Positions 26,224 through 39,838 of a DNA stretch of 64,000 bases are shown in pieces. A program made the translations under genes and the position numbers. Positions within the stretch are counted from its first letter, which is position 1. Each line of letters starts with the position of its first letter. The notes below the pieces were generated by a model. It was not told the origin of the DNA. It did not search any database and saw nothing but the letters and a program-made list of their open reading frames with translations. The stretch comes from JACMJL01 sp963791805 (GTDB lineage: Bacteria > Bacillota > Clostridia > Clostridiales > Clostridiaceae): positions 620,001 to 684,000 of the forward strand of contig CAWBTU010000006.1 of the NCBI GenBank assembly GCA_963791805.1. Reading direction: 5' to 3'.

Positions 26224-27585
26224 TTACCATATATTTTTTATATATCCTTTACCATGCAGAAACTTTCTGAAATTTATCATAGCTGTATAGGTTGCAAGAA
26301 TATATACTGTTTCATTTTCACAAAGCTTAATGTTTTTAAGAAGTTCATCATAAGTTTCTGCTGTAACAAAGGAATCTGTGTTTAGTCCTGCAATTTTCAG
26401 TCTAATAGCCATATCATATAATCTTATTCCTCCAATGAGGAATTTTTCAACTGAAAGAGTTGAAAGTTTTTCGAAATTTACATCCCAAATCCAAGATACA
26501 TCACGGCCATCAGCATAATTATCATTAAGTAGAAAACATAGACTAAGAGCTCGCTTATCTAAAGTTACTGTATCTATAGCTTGATTAAAACCTGCAGGAT
26601 TCTTTACCAATATTATCTTTACATTTTTATCTCCGATTTTCAATGTTTCTTGTCTTCCAAAACTGCTGTTCTGATTTTCTAACGAGCTTGCTATAATTGA
26701 ATTTTCTATGCCCATTGTTTTTGCAATAGAGTATGCAGATAGTGCATTATAAATATTATAAACACCAGGAATATTTATAAAGTACTGATTTTCGTTAATT
26801 GAAACAGTTGAATTTTCAGTATTTACATCGAGAATTTTATCCACAAAATAACTTAATTCTGGACGAGTATATCCACAATTTGCGCAATAAAAATCACCTA
26901 AGTGGTTATAAGTTATATGGTTATACATATAAGGAGCTTTACATTTTTTGCAAAACTTTGCATCTGCATTAATATCTATTATAGTATTGTGTTCAATGCT
27001 ATCTTTAAAGCCGTAATAAAAAATATCATTCTTTATGCTTAAATCACCTAGTAAAGATTCATCACCATTTAAAACTAATATAGCTTCGGGAACTTTTTCA
27101 ATTCCAACCATTATCTTTTTTAGGGTAGTATATACTTCACCATAACGATCTAGTTGATCTCTAAATAAATTTGTAATTGTAATTATGTATGGTGAAATAT
27201 ATTCAGTTATAAGCTTTACATTAGCTTCATCAACTTCGATAACAGCATAACAATCAGAATTATTTTTTTTGAAGGAATAGTTATCTATAAAACATGAAAT
27301 AATTCCTGTAAGCATGTTTGCACCAGTATTATTTGTTATCACCCTATTACCATTGTCCTTTATAATGTTATATAGCATACTAGATGTAGTTGTTTTACCG
27401 TTAGTACCAGTTATTAATATTATTTTATAATCCTTTGCAACGGTAGCTAATATATCCTTGTCAAATTTCAGAGCAACCCTCCCAGGAAAATTACTTCCAC
27501 CTTTAAAAAGTTTTTTTGATAAAAAAAGTATTATTTTAGAAAAAATTATAGAAAGAAAAGTTTTAATTCTTCTAATTTGATACAC
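26224..27585 (-). CDS. murT: Lipid II isoglutaminyl synthase subunit MurT
   Basis: A Mur-ligase-like ATPase that, with GatD, converts D-Glu to D-iGln on lipid II. The P-loop GTNGKTTTSSML is at about residues 60-71. The MurT-specific zinc ribbon is present with two CxxC pairs (CKKC and CANC, about residues 208-231). A C-terminal DUF1727 part ends the protein. Start GTG 27585; the site AAAGGG lies close. Length 453 aa is normal. Confidence 0.95.
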   Translation of the reverse strand: MYQIRRIKTFLSIIFSKIILFLSKKLFKGGSNFPGRVALKFDKDILATVAKDYKIILITGTNGKTTTSSMLYNIIKDNGNRVITNNTGANMLTGIISCFIDNYSFKKNNSDCYAVIEVDEANVKLITEYISPYIITITNLFRDQLDRYGEVYTTLKKIMVGIEKVPEAILVLNGDESLLGDLSIKNDIFYYGFKDSIEHNTIIDINADAKFCKKCKAPYMYNHITYNHLGDFYCANCGYTRPELSYFVDKILDVNTENSTVSINENQYFINIPGVYNIYNALSAYSIAKTMGIENSIIASSLENQNSSFGRQETLKIGDKNVKIILVKNPAGFNQAIDTVTLDKRALSLCFLLNDNYADGRDVSWIWDVNFEKLSTLSVEKFLIGGIRLYDMAIRLKIAGLNTDSFVTAETYDELLKNIKLCENETVYILATYTAMINFRKFLHGKGYIKNIW

Positions 27586-27623
27586 CGCCCTTTCTTTTAG
27601 AGGACTACTTTTATATATAATAT

Positions 27624-28754
27624 CTAATTATTGACATTTATAAAAGAAAAGTCATCAGTTAAAGTCAAATTTAAATTTGGTGAATATTTTATAAGTTTAT
27701 TCATAAATTCAGTTTTACGAGTATCAACTAGTGGAGTTGGGCAATAGTCATTAGTATTCGTTACAGACGAAATACTACAAGGGATAACCTTTATACCACT
27801 AGAAGTTAATTTGTCGTTAGTAAACTTGTACTTAACCTGGAATATAAAAGTGTCTTTATCTGGTGGATTTTGATTTCCTCCAAAACAGAAGTTACCTAAG
27901 CTATAGCAAATAAACTTATTTTTGTATTGTTCAATGCCTTGAATAACATGAGGATGGTGACCAATAATTAAATCAGCTCCATTATCAATGGCAAAATGGG
28001 CTATATTTGTTTGAACTTCATTTGGAGTGTAGGAACCTTCTTGGCCCCAATGAAAATTTACAATAACTATACAATTTTGAGATTTTAATTCAGCTATATC
28101 ATTTTTGACTTTTTTCAAAAAAGTACTATCATTACTAAATCCCATATATCCTAAAAAACCAAATTGTATTCCCTTAATGGTAGTTACATATTTATTCCCT
28201 TCTCCAAAATAGTTGATATTGTTATTTTTTAAAGCAGTTATAGTATCATTTAGACCTTGGTCAAGATAATCATGAATATGATTGTTTGAAATAGTTACTG
28301 CCTCAATAGATCCTAGAGTTAGAGATTTTGCGTAGGATGGATCACCTTTAAAATTGTAAAATGGCGGATCACCTTTAAAAAGCTTTGAATTTGAGGTTGT
28401 AAAAGTAGTTTCCAAATTCGCCGTAGTTAAATCATCTTTCGAAAAAATGCTTTTTACATTTTTAAAAAAATACGAAAAATCATTATTATTTTTTTCTAGA
28501 ACTGTAGGAAGCGTATTATAAGTAAATTTGTCATCTGTACCTATAGTACAATCTCCTGCGCAACTAATTAGAACTTCAGAAACAGTATCTTGTTTTATAG
28601 GTTCTTCAGTTAAAATTTTAACTGGTGAAGGCTTTGTAACTACTACCGATTTTTTGCTACCACCATCTTTTGAAAGGAAATACATACATGTAGATGACAG
28701 AAGAAAAATCATAAAAAGCGAAAGAAATAATACTAATTTTTTATGCCTCAACAT
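27624..28754 (-). CDS. CapA family protein (PGA-type metallophosphatase)
   Basis: A membrane-anchored CapA/PgsA-like protein with a calcineurin-like metallophosphatase fold, in families linked to poly-gamma-glutamate or capsule. An N-terminal membrane segment (about residues 5-25) is followed by SCAGDCTIGTDDKF, TANLETTFTTS, SNNHIHDYLDQGL, NFHWGQEGSYTP, and GHHPHVIQGIEQY. The other PGA genes (capB, capC) are absent, so the role is unclear. The frame extends to TTG 28766; ATG 28754 is preferred after GGGGGT. It shares that leader with the 16.77-kb gene. Confidence 0.9.
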   Translation of the reverse strand: MLRHKKLVLFLSLFMIFLLSSTCMYFLSKDGGSKKSVVVTKPSPVKILTEEPIKQDTVSEVLISCAGDCTIGTDDKFTYNTLPTVLEKNNNDFSYFFKNVKSIFSKDDLTTANLETTFTTSNSKLFKGDPPFYNFKGDPSYAKSLTLGSIEAVTISNNHIHDYLDQGLNDTITALKNNNINYFGEGNKYVTTIKGIQFGFLGYMGFSNDSTFLKKVKNDIAELKSQNCIVIVNFHWGQEGSYTPNEVQTNIAHFAIDNGADLIIGHHPHVIQGIEQYKNKFICYSLGNFCFGGNQNPPDKDTFIFQVKYKFTNDKLTSSGIKVIPCSISSVTNTNDYCPTPLVDTRKTEFMNKLIKYSPNLNLTLTDDFSFINVNN

Positions 28755-28911
28755 AAATACCCCCAATTTATCTAAGCAATATTTTAATTTTAGTATATAA
28801 TTTTGTAATTGTCTAATATTTTGACAAGATTATTAAGTAGTATTTTTCAGTAATTTTTGTTAGAATAGTTAAGTATGAATAAACTAAGATAAAATTTGAG
28901 GTGAAAATCTA

Positions 28912-29367
28912 ATGGGTATACAAAAGATTAAAGATGATTTTAATTCTAAAATAAAAAAAGTTAATATAAAATTTAAAAAAATAAAGCTAAAGGATAAAGT
29001 GGATTTTAGTAAGTTGAAATGTGTAAAACCAATAAAAAAGTTTGTTAAAAAGAATATAAAAGGGAAATATGGGAAAGCATTTTGTTATGGTAGCCAAGCT
29101 TTACTAATAATTATAGTTATTAGTTTTGTTTTAGGAATTTATAAAATTGAGCATAATAATCAAGAAAAGAAAACTAAAATTACAGATAATAAAGCAGAAG
29201 AGTACTACTATGCAGGAAATTATTCTAAAGCAGTCGATGAATATATTAAAATTTCTGAAAAAGATAAAGGAAATGCTTGGTGGACTGTAAAAATTGCAGA
29301 GGTATATTCAGTAAAAGGTGATTTGAATAATTCTAAAAAATATATTGAAAATGCAAAAAAACTGTAA
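28912..29367 (+). CDS. TPR membrane protein, N-terminal part (frameshifted gene)
   Basis: The first 151 aa of what was or is one long TPR protein. A basic cytosolic head (KIKKVNIKFKKIKLKDK) precedes one membrane helix (about residues 62-80, LLIIIVISFVLGIY) and a first TPR (AEEYYYAGNYSKAVDEYIKI). The frame ends at TAA 29365-29367 right after an A7 run. The -1 frame continues without stop into the next ORF, with the helical TPR pattern kept (KDSNKENKAKAINYIVFTEF), so the two ORFs form one coding unit broken by a frameshift. Confidence 0.75.
   Translation: MGIQKIKDDFNSKIKKVNIKFKKIKLKDKVDFSKLKCVKPIKKFVKKNIKGKYGKAFCYGSQALLIIIVISFVLGIYKIEHNNQEKKTKITDNKAEEYYYAGNYSKAVDEYIKISEKDKGNAWWTVKIAEVYSVKGDLNNSKKYIENAKKL
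29355..29361 (+). other. A7 slippery run at the frameshift
   Basis: The codons GCA AAA AAA CTG give the heptamer A AAA AAA, a strong -1 slip site. After a -1 shift, reading continues as ACT GTA ATT AAA GAT into the downstream ORF. A one-base deletion (or assembly error) in the run would give the same picture. Confidence 0.6.
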
Positions 29368-29429
29368 TTAAAGATAGCAATAAGGAAAACAAAGCAAAGG
29401 CCATTAACTATATTGTTTTTACTGAATTT

Positions 29430-30746
29430 ATGAATAAGGATTATAAGGGTGCATTAAAGGATGGACAAGATGCATTAACTTCTTATCCTAAGGATACAAA
29501 AATTATTAAAACCATGTTTACCGTGTATATGGCTAATAATGATTTAAAGTCTGCTTCAGACTTAATTTCTAATTATCCAGTTAACAAGAAATCTGCATAT
29601 GACATGGCAGAATATTCAAGAATGATGATGATTGTAGGTAGATGGGATGAAGGAACAAATTTATTAAAAAATGCTTGGGCAATTGATAAGGATGAGTATA
29701 AAATATATGATGTTCTTTCTCAAAGTTATAGTTATAATAAAGATATTCTAATGCAAAAATTAACAGAGTTAAGTGTTAAAAACCCAAATGATATATCATA
29801 CAAAATGTGGCTTGCAAAAATATATTCACTTAGCCCTGATACTTCGGAGCAAGCAAATATTCTATTAAATAGTATTAATAAAGAGAATTGTGGAAAGATT
29901 GAGGTAAATTTAATAAAAGCTAGTATACTTCAAAATACTAACCAAGTTAGCAAATCAGATTCACTGTTGAATTCAGTAATTAAAAAATATCCGGAAGACT
30001 ACAGAGTTTTACATACCGCTGGTTGGTACTACTTAAATAAGAAAGATTATTCTAAGGCTTTACAATACTGCAAAGAGTCAATTGTTAAGAATAAAGATTA
30101 TCCTGATAATTATTGTTTTTTGATGCCTGAAATTTTGAAGGCTCAAGGGAAAAGTATTGAGGGTGAACCATATTTTAGAATAGCCATGTCCAAGGAGCCA
30201 TATAATTATAATATTATGTTAAATGTGGCTAATTTTTATTGGATAACATCACAAAACATTGACAAATCTATTGACTATTTTAAGTTAGCAGAGATAATTA
30301 AACCCTCAGATAGTGAAATAAAGTATTCCATGGCAAATGTTTATTTAAATGCTCAGAAGGATGCTGAAGCTATAGGATTATTAAATCAGTGCATAAAATT
30401 GGATGCTTCAATACCTAAATACCATAGGATGCTTGGAACAGTCTATTTGACTGAAAAAAATGGAGCTGAAGCTATAAAAGAAATCAGATTAGCCTACCAA
30501 GCTGATTTGCAAGACATATTAACTTTGAGTAATGCAGGATGTTATTATATAACTTTTGAAGCTGATTTAACCAGAGGAATATATAATTTGCAAAAGGCAG
30601 CCGAAGGAATAACTGCAACTACTGATGCATATGTAAAAGAAAAAATAAGTGATAATTATGCAAAAGCTAAGAAATTGCAGAGTGATTATAGTAACGGAAA
30701 GTCAAATGAAAAATTCCAGATACCAGAATTTACTTTGTTTTATTAG
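29430..30746 (+). CDS. TPR protein, C-terminal part (frameshifted gene)
   Basis: The 438-aa remainder of the TPR protein. It holds about ten TPR-like repeats (for example VLHTAGWYYLNKKDYSKALQ and IPKYHRMLGTVYLTEKNGAE). ATG 29430 is an internal Met with no ribosome binding site; the coding signal in this frame starts at the A7 run near 29361. As one protein the gene would span 28912-30746 with about 611 aa. Extracytoplasmic TPR proteins of this kind usually act as scaffolds; its role is unknown. uppP follows after 52 bp. Confidence 0.72.
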   Translation: MNKDYKGALKDGQDALTSYPKDTKIIKTMFTVYMANNDLKSASDLISNYPVNKKSAYDMAEYSRMMMIVGRWDEGTNLLKNAWAIDKDEYKIYDVLSQSYSYNKDILMQKLTELSVKNPNDISYKMWLAKIYSLSPDTSEQANILLNSINKENCGKIEVNLIKASILQNTNQVSKSDSLLNSVIKKYPEDYRVLHTAGWYYLNKKDYSKALQYCKESIVKNKDYPDNYCFLMPEILKAQGKSIEGEPYFRIAMSKEPYNYNIMLNVANFYWITSQNIDKSIDYFKLAEIIKPSDSEIKYSMANVYLNAQKDAEAIGLLNQCIKLDASIPKYHRMLGTVYLTEKNGAEAIKEIRLAYQADLQDILTLSNAGCYYITFEADLTRGIYNLQKAAEGITATTDAYVKEKISDNYAKAKKLQSDYSNGKSNEKFQIPEFTLFY

Positions 30747-30798
30747 GGTACCAAGTGTATTTTAATATATTAATAAAATTGAGAAAGTGTGTGATAAT

Positions 30799-31629
30799 AT
30801 GATGCATAACTTATTATTTATATTTAAAGCGATTATAATGGGTGTTGTAGAAGGAATAACAGAATTCATACCAATTTCATCTACAGCACATTTGATAATT
30901 ACGGGGGATATAATTAATTTTTCAAAGCATAAAGAGTTTTCAGATATGTTTAAAGAAGTAATACAATTAGGTGCTATTTTAGCAATTATTGTACTTTACT
31001 GGGATAAGATTTGGAATTCTTTAAAACATTTACAACCAAGTGGTTGGGGATTTAGATTGTGGAGTAAAGTAGTAGTAGGATTTTTACCTGCAATGGTTAT
31101 AGGGTTTGCTTTCAAAGATAAGGTAGATGAGTATTTAATGGATAATGTACTTGCAGTTGCATGTGCAATGGTTGTTGGAGGAATTTTACTTATAATATTT
31201 GAAAATAAATTCAGAAAAAAGGCTAAAATCAAAAATATGGATTTGGTAACTTACAAACAAGCTTTTATTATTGGTTGTTTTCAATGTTTATCAATGTGGC
31301 CTGGAATGTCTCGGTCAGCATCAACTATAATGGGTGGATGGACTGTAGGATTGACTAGTTTTGCAGCAGCAGAATTTTCATTTTTCCTTGCAATTCCAAC
31401 CATGATGGGAGCTTCATTTTTATCTATTATTAAACTTGATTGGTCAGCTATTAGTAATATAGAAGTAATATCACTTGCAATTGCTTTCATTGTTTCATTT
31501 ATTGTTGCCTTAATAGTTGTAGAGAAATTTGTTAACTTCTTAAAAAATAGGCCTATGAGAGTATTTTCACTATATAGAATTTTAATTGGTATTATATTAC
31601 TCATTCTTGTGTTTATGAATGTAATGTAA
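30799..31629 (+). CDS. uppP: Undecaprenyl-diphosphatase UppP (BacA)
   Basis: A membrane phosphatase that recycles undecaprenyl pyrophosphate for cell-wall synthesis and gives bacitracin resistance. Signature motifs are EGITEFIPISSTAHL (with the catalytic Glu) and PGMSRSASTIMGGW. About eight hydrophobic segments are visible. The frame opens at GTG 30787 (MCDNMMHN...); ATG 30799 or 30802 is more likely. Length about 276 aa is normal. A terminator follows. Confidence 0.95.
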   Translation: MMHNLLFIFKAIIMGVVEGITEFIPISSTAHLIITGDIINFSKHKEFSDMFKEVIQLGAILAIIVLYWDKIWNSLKHLQPSGWGFRLWSKVVVGFLPAMVIGFAFKDKVDEYLMDNVLAVACAMVVGGILLIIFENKFRKKAKIKNMDLVTYKQAFIIGCFQCLSMWPGMSRSASTIMGGWTVGLTSFAAAEFSFFLAIPTMMGASFLSIIKLDWSAISNIEVISLAIAFIVSFIVALIVVEKFVNFLKNRPMRVFSLYRILIGIILLILVFMNVM

Positions 31630-31632
31630 TGT

Positions 31633-31668
31633 AAATAAAAACTTCAGATTATCTGGGGTTTTTATTAT
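31633..31668 (+). terminator. Terminator of uppP
   Basis: A stem AAAAACTTCAGAT / TCTGGGGTTTTT (with G-T pairs) followed by ATTATTT just after the uppP stop. Confidence 0.7.
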
Positions 31669-31886
31669 TTAAAAAAGTAATATTATAACAAAAAGAAATT
31701 ATGGAAATTCAGAGGCAATTTACAAGATTAACATATAAGTAATCTAAATATACTTGGATATAATATATATTAAAATATGTTGTGAAATTTAAATCTTTTA
31801 AATTGAAAAATATGAATTTAATTTATGTTTTAATTTATCATTTTATAGTGTATAATTAATAAAAATTGGGTTTGGAGGGATGAATT

Positions 31887-32984
31887 ATGGCAAAGGTCGC
31901 AAAAAAAATTGCACTTCTCACAGGTGGTGGAGATTGTCCAGGATTAAATGCAGTACTCAGAGCCGTTACTCGAACAGCGATACTCAAATATGGTTATGAA
32001 GTTATTGGATATAAGTTTGGATATAGGGGATTATATTATAATGAGTATATAAAAATGGATACAAATACTGTTTCTGGTATCTTGCATAGGGGTGGAACTA
32101 TATTATATAGTTCAAACAAAGATAATCTTTTCCATTATGCAATTGAAGAAAATGGAAAAATGATTAAAAAAGATATGTCAGACATAGCTGTTGAAAACTT
32201 AAAAAAGGAAGGTGTAGATGTATTAGTTGTAATTGGTGGTGATGGTACACTTACATCCGCAAGAGACTTTGCAAGAAAAGGTATAAATGTAATTGGAGTT
32301 CCTAAAACCATTGACAACGATTTAGCTTCCACAGATGTAACTTTTGGATTTAATTCTGCATTAAATGTTGCTACTGAGGCATTAGATAGACTTCATACTA
32401 CAGCTGAATCTCATCACAGAGTTATGCTACTTGAAGTTATGGGTAGAAATGCAGGGTGGATAGCGTTGGAGTCAGGTATAGCGGGATCAGCAGATGTTAT
32501 TTTAATCCCAGAAATACCTTATGATATTAATAAAATAGCTGATCAATTAAGAAGAAGAAGAGATATGGGGAAATTATTTAGTATTATCTGTGTGGCTGAA
32601 GGAGCTAAGCCAAAAGGCGGAGATGTTGTAGTGCAGAAAATAGTTGAAGATAGTCCAGATCCTATAAGACTTGGAGGTATTGCAAATAAAATTGCCTATG
32701 ACCTTGAAAAGTTAGTTGATGGTTATGAAATTAGAAGCACAGTACTTGGGCATCTACAAAGAGGCGGTAATACTTCAACTTATGATAGAATCCTATCAAC
32801 AAGATATGGAGTTGCAGCGGCAGATTTAATCGCTGAAGAAAAATACGGAAATATGGTTTGTTTACAGGGAGCCCATATATCCTATGATAGTTTAGAAAAT
32901 GTAATTGGTAAAACAAAAGTCGTTGAGCCTAATGAAGAATTAATTAATGTTGCAAGAAGTATAGGAATTTCATTAGGAGATTAG
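31887..32984 (+). CDS. 6-phosphofructokinase, mixed-substrate group III
   Basis: Phosphorylates fructose 6-phosphate in glycolysis. Motifs are LTGGGDCPGLNA near the N terminus, VVIGGDGTLTSA, the catalytic PKTIDNDL, MGRNAGWIA, and a late LGHLQRGG. Gly in GGDG favours ATP as donor, whereas Lys in PKTIDND is typical of PPi enzymes. This combination marks the group III PFK clade, so the phosphoryl donor is open. At 365 aa it is longer than the 320-aa PfkA. Ribosome binding site TTGGAGGG. It lies directly upstream of the rRNA operon, with its own terminator. Confidence 0.9.
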   Translation: MAKVAKKIALLTGGGDCPGLNAVLRAVTRTAILKYGYEVIGYKFGYRGLYYNEYIKMDTNTVSGILHRGGTILYSSNKDNLFHYAIEENGKMIKKDMSDIAVENLKKEGVDVLVVIGGDGTLTSARDFARKGINVIGVPKTIDNDLASTDVTFGFNSALNVATEALDRLHTTAESHHRVMLLEVMGRNAGWIALESGIAGSADVILIPEIPYDINKIADQLRRRRDMGKLFSIICVAEGAKPKGGDVVVQKIVEDSPDPIRLGGIANKIAYDLEKLVDGYEIRSTVLGHLQRGGNTSTYDRILSTRYGVAAADLIAEEKYGNMVCLQGAHISYDSLENVIGKTKVVEPNEELINVARSIGISLGD

Positions 32985-33022
32985 TTATACAATTAGGTAG
33001 TATTTAAATATTTAATGTGAAG

Positions 33023-33070
33023 TATAGGATATGACTTTTAATCATTTTGATTTAAGGTATATCCTATTTT
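33023..33070 (+). terminator. Terminator of pfk
   Basis: An imperfect 18-20-bp hairpin with outer stem ATAGGATAT / ATATCCTAT followed by TTTTGTTT. Confidence 0.75.
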
Positions 33071-33409
33071 GTTTCATAATTTTAAATTTTTAAAATTGTT
33101 TCTATATAAATCTAACGAAGAGCCATAACAGCAATGAGGTTGTTTATATATAATTATCAGCCTAGAAACACCAAAACACATTAAAATCATAAGAATATAT
33201 GCATACACATTTCCTAGTGTATCAATATAAGGAAAGCAAAGAAACTTTAAGCAATTATTAGGTATAAGAGGTTAAATTAATATTATTGACATATTGTAAA
33301 ATTATTAATCGATTAAATTTGATAGAATATCCCTTGTCGCTGCTTAAACACAACAACAGACACGCAACTTAGATATAAATTCACAAAATAATTTATGTCG
33401 AAAATTTGG
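33071..33409 (+). other. AT-rich region upstream of the rRNA promoter
   Basis: About 340 bp without genes. A TTGACA at 33286 could be a second, distal promoter, but no good -10 box is spaced properly. An AT-rich UP-element-like stretch lies before the main promoter. Nothing else is recognisable. Confidence 0.4.
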
Positions 33410-33438
33410 TTGACATATTAAAAATTAAGTGGTACACT
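33410..33438 (+). promoter_or_regulatory. rRNA operon promoter
   Basis: A perfect -35 box TTGACA (33410-33415), 17-bp spacer, and -10 box TACACT (33433-33438), about 220 bp before the mature 16S. Confidence 0.75.
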
Positions 33439-33470
33439 AATTAAGCTATTAGGAATGATAGCAAAACAAA

Positions 33471-33503
33471 TTGGTCTTTGAAAATTAAACAGAGGTAAAT
33501 AAA
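33471..33503 (+). promoter_or_regulatory. boxA-like site and 5' arm of the 16S processing stem
   Basis: TTGGTCTTTGAAAATT resembles clostridial boxA antitermination sites. The stretch 33474-33503 pairs with 35241-35266 downstream of 16S, forming the long stem that RNase III would cut to release pre-16S. Confidence 0.65.
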
Positions 33504-33659
33504 TATAAACCAGCAATTCTGTCTGAAACAATAGTTTCTTAAAGCTTTTAGTTTTGAAAAACGGAAAGTTTCAGATAAAATAAGTAAATGTCAAAGTTTA
33601 CTTAGAGTTTTAGTATGCTACTTCGGTGGTAGACCAAAATTTGAGCTATTCAAACTTTT

Positions 33660-35171
<1,512 letters not shown>

Positions 35172-35310
35172 TCGATGCAAAGGGTTTAACCTTTGTAAAA
35201 AAGAGTCTATTAGATTCTTAAGACACAGCTGGACATTTACTTTATCTCTGTTTAATTTTGAAAGACTAATACCTAACGGTAATTATACCATTAGGCAGAA
35301 TCTTTCAAAT

Positions 35311-35387
<77 letters not shown>

Positions 35388-35388
35388 A

Positions 35389-35422
35389 TTGTTCTTTGAA
35401 AATTGCACAAGAAAGTTAAAGT
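35389..35422 (+). promoter_or_regulatory. boxA-like site and 5' arm of the 23S processing stem
   Basis: TTGTTCTTTGAAAATT repeats the boxA-like sequence of the 16S leader. The stretch to 35422 pairs with 38461-38490 after 23S (CTTTAACTTTTTCTTGTGCA...), forming the pre-23S processing stem. Confidence 0.65.
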
Positions 35423-35532
35423 AAAGTTTTCTTTTACAAAGAAACGACATTTATTATGTCTATGTTTCTGATGTAAAAGTTAGATTTAGATAATAGACTA
35501 GTTATCGCTGATGAAATCTATTATCGATATAA

Positions 35533-38454
<2,922 letters not shown>

Positions 38455-38506
38455 AATAATCTTTAACTTTTTCTTGTGCAATTTTCAGAGAATAAATTAT
38501 TCTCTA

Positions 38507-38624
38507 TCTGGTGATTATGGCGTTAAGGGTAACACCCCTTCCCATACCGAACAGGTCGGTTAAGCCTTATCGCGCCAATGGTACTGCAGGGGAGGCCCTG
38601 TGGGAGAGTAGGTTGTTGCCAGGT
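38507..38624 (+). rRNA. 5S ribosomal RNA
   Basis: About 117 nt, TCTGGTGATTATGGC ... TTGCCAGGT, with the conserved CCCATACCGAACAGG loop. It lies 52 nt after 23S. Confidence 0.95.
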
Positions 38625-38694
38625 TAGAAGCTAGAAATTTGAGGTGAGAATTGATTTTCAATTCAAACCTCTTATCTCTAACATCTGTTTTTGT

Positions 38695-38770
38695 TCCGAG
38701 ATAGCTCAGTCGGTAGAGCATTCGGCTGTTAACCGAAGTGTCCAGGGTTCGAGCCCCTGTCTTGGAGCCA
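38695..38770 (+). tRNA. tRNA-Asn(GTT)
   Basis: A 76-nt tRNA, acceptor TCCGAGA / TCTTGGA, anticodon GTT in CTGTTAA, T-arm GGGTTCGAGCCCC, discriminator base G and encoded CCA. It is the last gene of the rRNA operon, preceded by a hairpin (about 38639-38671). Confidence 0.97.
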
Positions 38771-38788
38771 ATTTTTTTGAATAATTTG

Positions 38789-38820
38789 AAGACTACATTA
38801 ATGTAGTCTTTTTATTTTTT
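38789..38820 (+). terminator. Terminator of the rRNA operon
   Basis: A perfect 10-bp stem AAGACTACAT / ATGTAGTCTT with a 2-nt loop and TTTATTTTTT tail. The T tail reaches into the stop of the convergent MBL gene. Confidence 0.9.
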
Positions 38821-39666
38821 AGAAATTTTATTACCATCACTAAATAAAACAATAGTACCATCTTTGTCAGTTCTATAAATTCTAGAATTTATAGCTTGAA
38901 GTTTATTTAAAGTAGGTTTGTGGGGATGACCGAAATCATTATTGATTCCACAACTAATTATGGCAATTTTGGGGTTTACTTTTTGTAAGAATTCATCGGA
39001 GGTGGATGTACGACTACCATGATGACCAACTTTTAAAACTGTGCTAGTTAAATCATAGCCTTTTTTTATAATTTCATCTTCACTTAGTTTTTGTGCATCG
39101 CCAGTAAATAAGAAAGTTGTATATTTATAATCCAATTTTATTACAGCTGAATAATTATTAAGGTCCTTATAGGTATCACTGTTAGGAGCAAGCATTTCAC
39201 AGTGAACATTGTTTCCTAAGTCTAAAGTTACACCTGCTTTAGCTATTTGAATTTTTAGAGCTTTATGTTGTAATGAATCAATCATATATTTAAATGAATT
39301 TGTTGTTGTAGTAATTTTAGGGGCATAGAAGTTTAAAATACTAAATTTATTAATAACTTTTGTCATTCCACCTATGTGATCTTCATGAGGATGAGTGGAT
39401 ATTACGTAGTCTAATTTTTTTATATGCTGTTTTGTGAGGTAAGTAATTAATTTTGAAGAATTAACCTCGGGGCCAGCATCAATCAACATATTTTTCCCAT
39501 TTACTTGAATTAGCATACTATCACCTTGACCAACATCTATGTAATGTACAACTAAAACATCCTCTTTAGCACTTATTGTACTGTATTTCGATGCACAACC
39601 TAAAAATAAGAATATGAAAATAAATAGTAATATAATAAAAGTTATAAATTTTTTAGCTCTGTACAA
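38812..39666 (-). CDS. ComEC/Rec2-like MBL-fold lipoprotein
   Basis: A 284-aa extracytoplasmic metallo-beta-lactamase-fold hydrolase similar to the C-terminal nuclease-like domain of ComEC. A lipoprotein signal with lipobox LFLGC (about residues 20-24) indicates membrane anchoring outside. Metal motifs are VGQGDSMLIQ, THPHEDHIGG (HxHxDH), LFTGDAQ and VGHHGSRTSTS. It lacks the ComEC channel, so it is a stand-alone form; a role in extracellular nucleic-acid cleavage is plausible but unproven. Start TTG 39666 after GGGAG with about 9 nt spacing. Confidence 0.9.
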   Translation of the reverse strand: MYRAKKFITFIILLFIFIFLFLGCASKYSTISAKEDVLVVHYIDVGQGDSMLIQVNGKNMLIDAGPEVNSSKLITYLTKQHIKKLDYVISTHPHEDHIGGMTKVINKFSILNFYAPKITTTTNSFKYMIDSLQHKALKIQIAKAGVTLDLGNNVHCEMLAPNSDTYKDLNNYSAVIKLDYKYTTFLFTGDAQKLSEDEIIKKGYDLTSTVLKVGHHGSRTSTSDEFLQKVNPKIAIISCGINNDFGHPHKPTLNKLQAINSRIYRTDKDGTIVLFSDGNKISKK

Positions 39667-39776
39667 TATATCATCTCCCTTACTTTAATAAATAGTTCCG
39701 ACATTAATACCTAATTGTTATTTTTCTCTTTATAGAAAAGTTTCTTAACTCTCAACTAGTTAGTATGAGCTCATAA

Positions 39777-39805
39777 TTGCAATAAGGCTATTAAGTTAGT
39801 ATAAT
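39777..39805 (+). promoter_or_regulatory. plsC promoter
   Basis: TTGCAA (39777-39782), 17-bp spacer, perfect TATAAT (39800-39805), 33 bp before the start codon. Confidence 0.65.
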
Positions 39806-39838
39806 ATTATTATTACACTTTGAAAGGATTTGAAACAA

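Noticed and set aside
33286..33320. Second rRNA promoter with TTGACA at 33286
   Set aside because: No acceptable -10 box lies 16-18 bp downstream.
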